Source: Alloprevotella sp.
GTDB lineage: Bacteria; Bacteroidota; Bacteroidia; Bacteroidales; Bacteroidaceae
Assembly: GCA_017477205.1 (NCBI GenBank)
Contig: JAFUXE010000019.1
Coordinates: 1-23,130 of the forward strand
Direction: 5' to 3'
DNA length: 23,130 nt
A model generated the notes under the pieces. It searched no databases and had not been told where the DNA came from. It was given only the letters and a program-made list of their open reading frames with translations. Position numbers and translations under genes: made by a program. This document shows positions 23,123 through 23,130 of this stretch, one piece after another. Each line of letters opens with the position of its first letter. The first letter of the stretch is position 1.

Positions 23123-23130
23123 AATTAAAA

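Noticed and set aside
1..23130. tRNA or rRNA genes
   Set aside because: No cloverleaf-like stretch with a TTC-A/G loop pattern and acceptor pairing, nor any rRNA signature, was noticed in the gaps; almost all sequence is accounted for by protein genes and repeats.

Overview
The window looks like a piece of a Bacteroidales chromosome, most likely Prevotella or a close relative. Four things point there. Promoters fit the Bacteroidetes sigma-ABfr pattern (TTTG, then TAnnTTTG). Two secreted proteins carry type IX secretion-style C-termini. Most starts lack a Shine-Dalgarno sequence. Orthologue order (uvrA; glyQS-FKBP lipoprotein-mnmA; dapB-lepB-wbqC) and family types (GxxExxY protein, AspT/YidE-like transporter, dimeric GlyRS) also fit. 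Assignment below order level is inference.

Layout. 1-2200 is an A+T-richer accessory stretch: a promoter followed at once by a long hairpin, an AAA_14/DUF4143 ATPase with its own promoter, an 11-bp-period tandem repeat zone, and the C-terminal stub of an AraC regulator. 2203-3249 (minus) is a membrane-anchored metallo-beta-lactamase-fold hydrolase. 3250-3661 holds divergent promoters and a candidate small RNA ending in an intrinsic terminator. 3662-7211 carries a CHU_C-domain secreted protein and uvrA. 7212-7670 is a compact cassette: a GxxExxY nuclease-like gene tightly enclosed by 38-bp inverted repeats. 7707-9482 is a POT-family peptide transporter with a terminator. 9619-12898 is an overlapping glyQS / FKBP lipoprotein / mnmA operon. 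13015-18380 runs AspT-like transporter, zinc metallopeptidase, dapB, lepB, wbqC. 18379-18850 is a gene-free mosaic of nested inverted repeats; its outer arms share their end with the GxxExxY cassette and its core is made of REP-like hairpins. 18935-23074 has a strong promoter, an unrecognised protein, and a 1156-residue modular secreted protein, followed by a G+C-rich hairpin.

How it fits together. Most core genes are housekeeping: DNA repair, tRNA charging and thiolation, lysine/DAP synthesis, protein export, peptide uptake. They are packed in same-strand runs with gaps of 33 bases or less, or overlaps. The unusual material sits between them. The strongest candidates for something undescribed are the inverted-repeat family shared by the GxxExxY cassette (7212-7670) and the gene-less element at 18433-18848, and the two putative structured RNAs at about 27-109 and 3437-3566.
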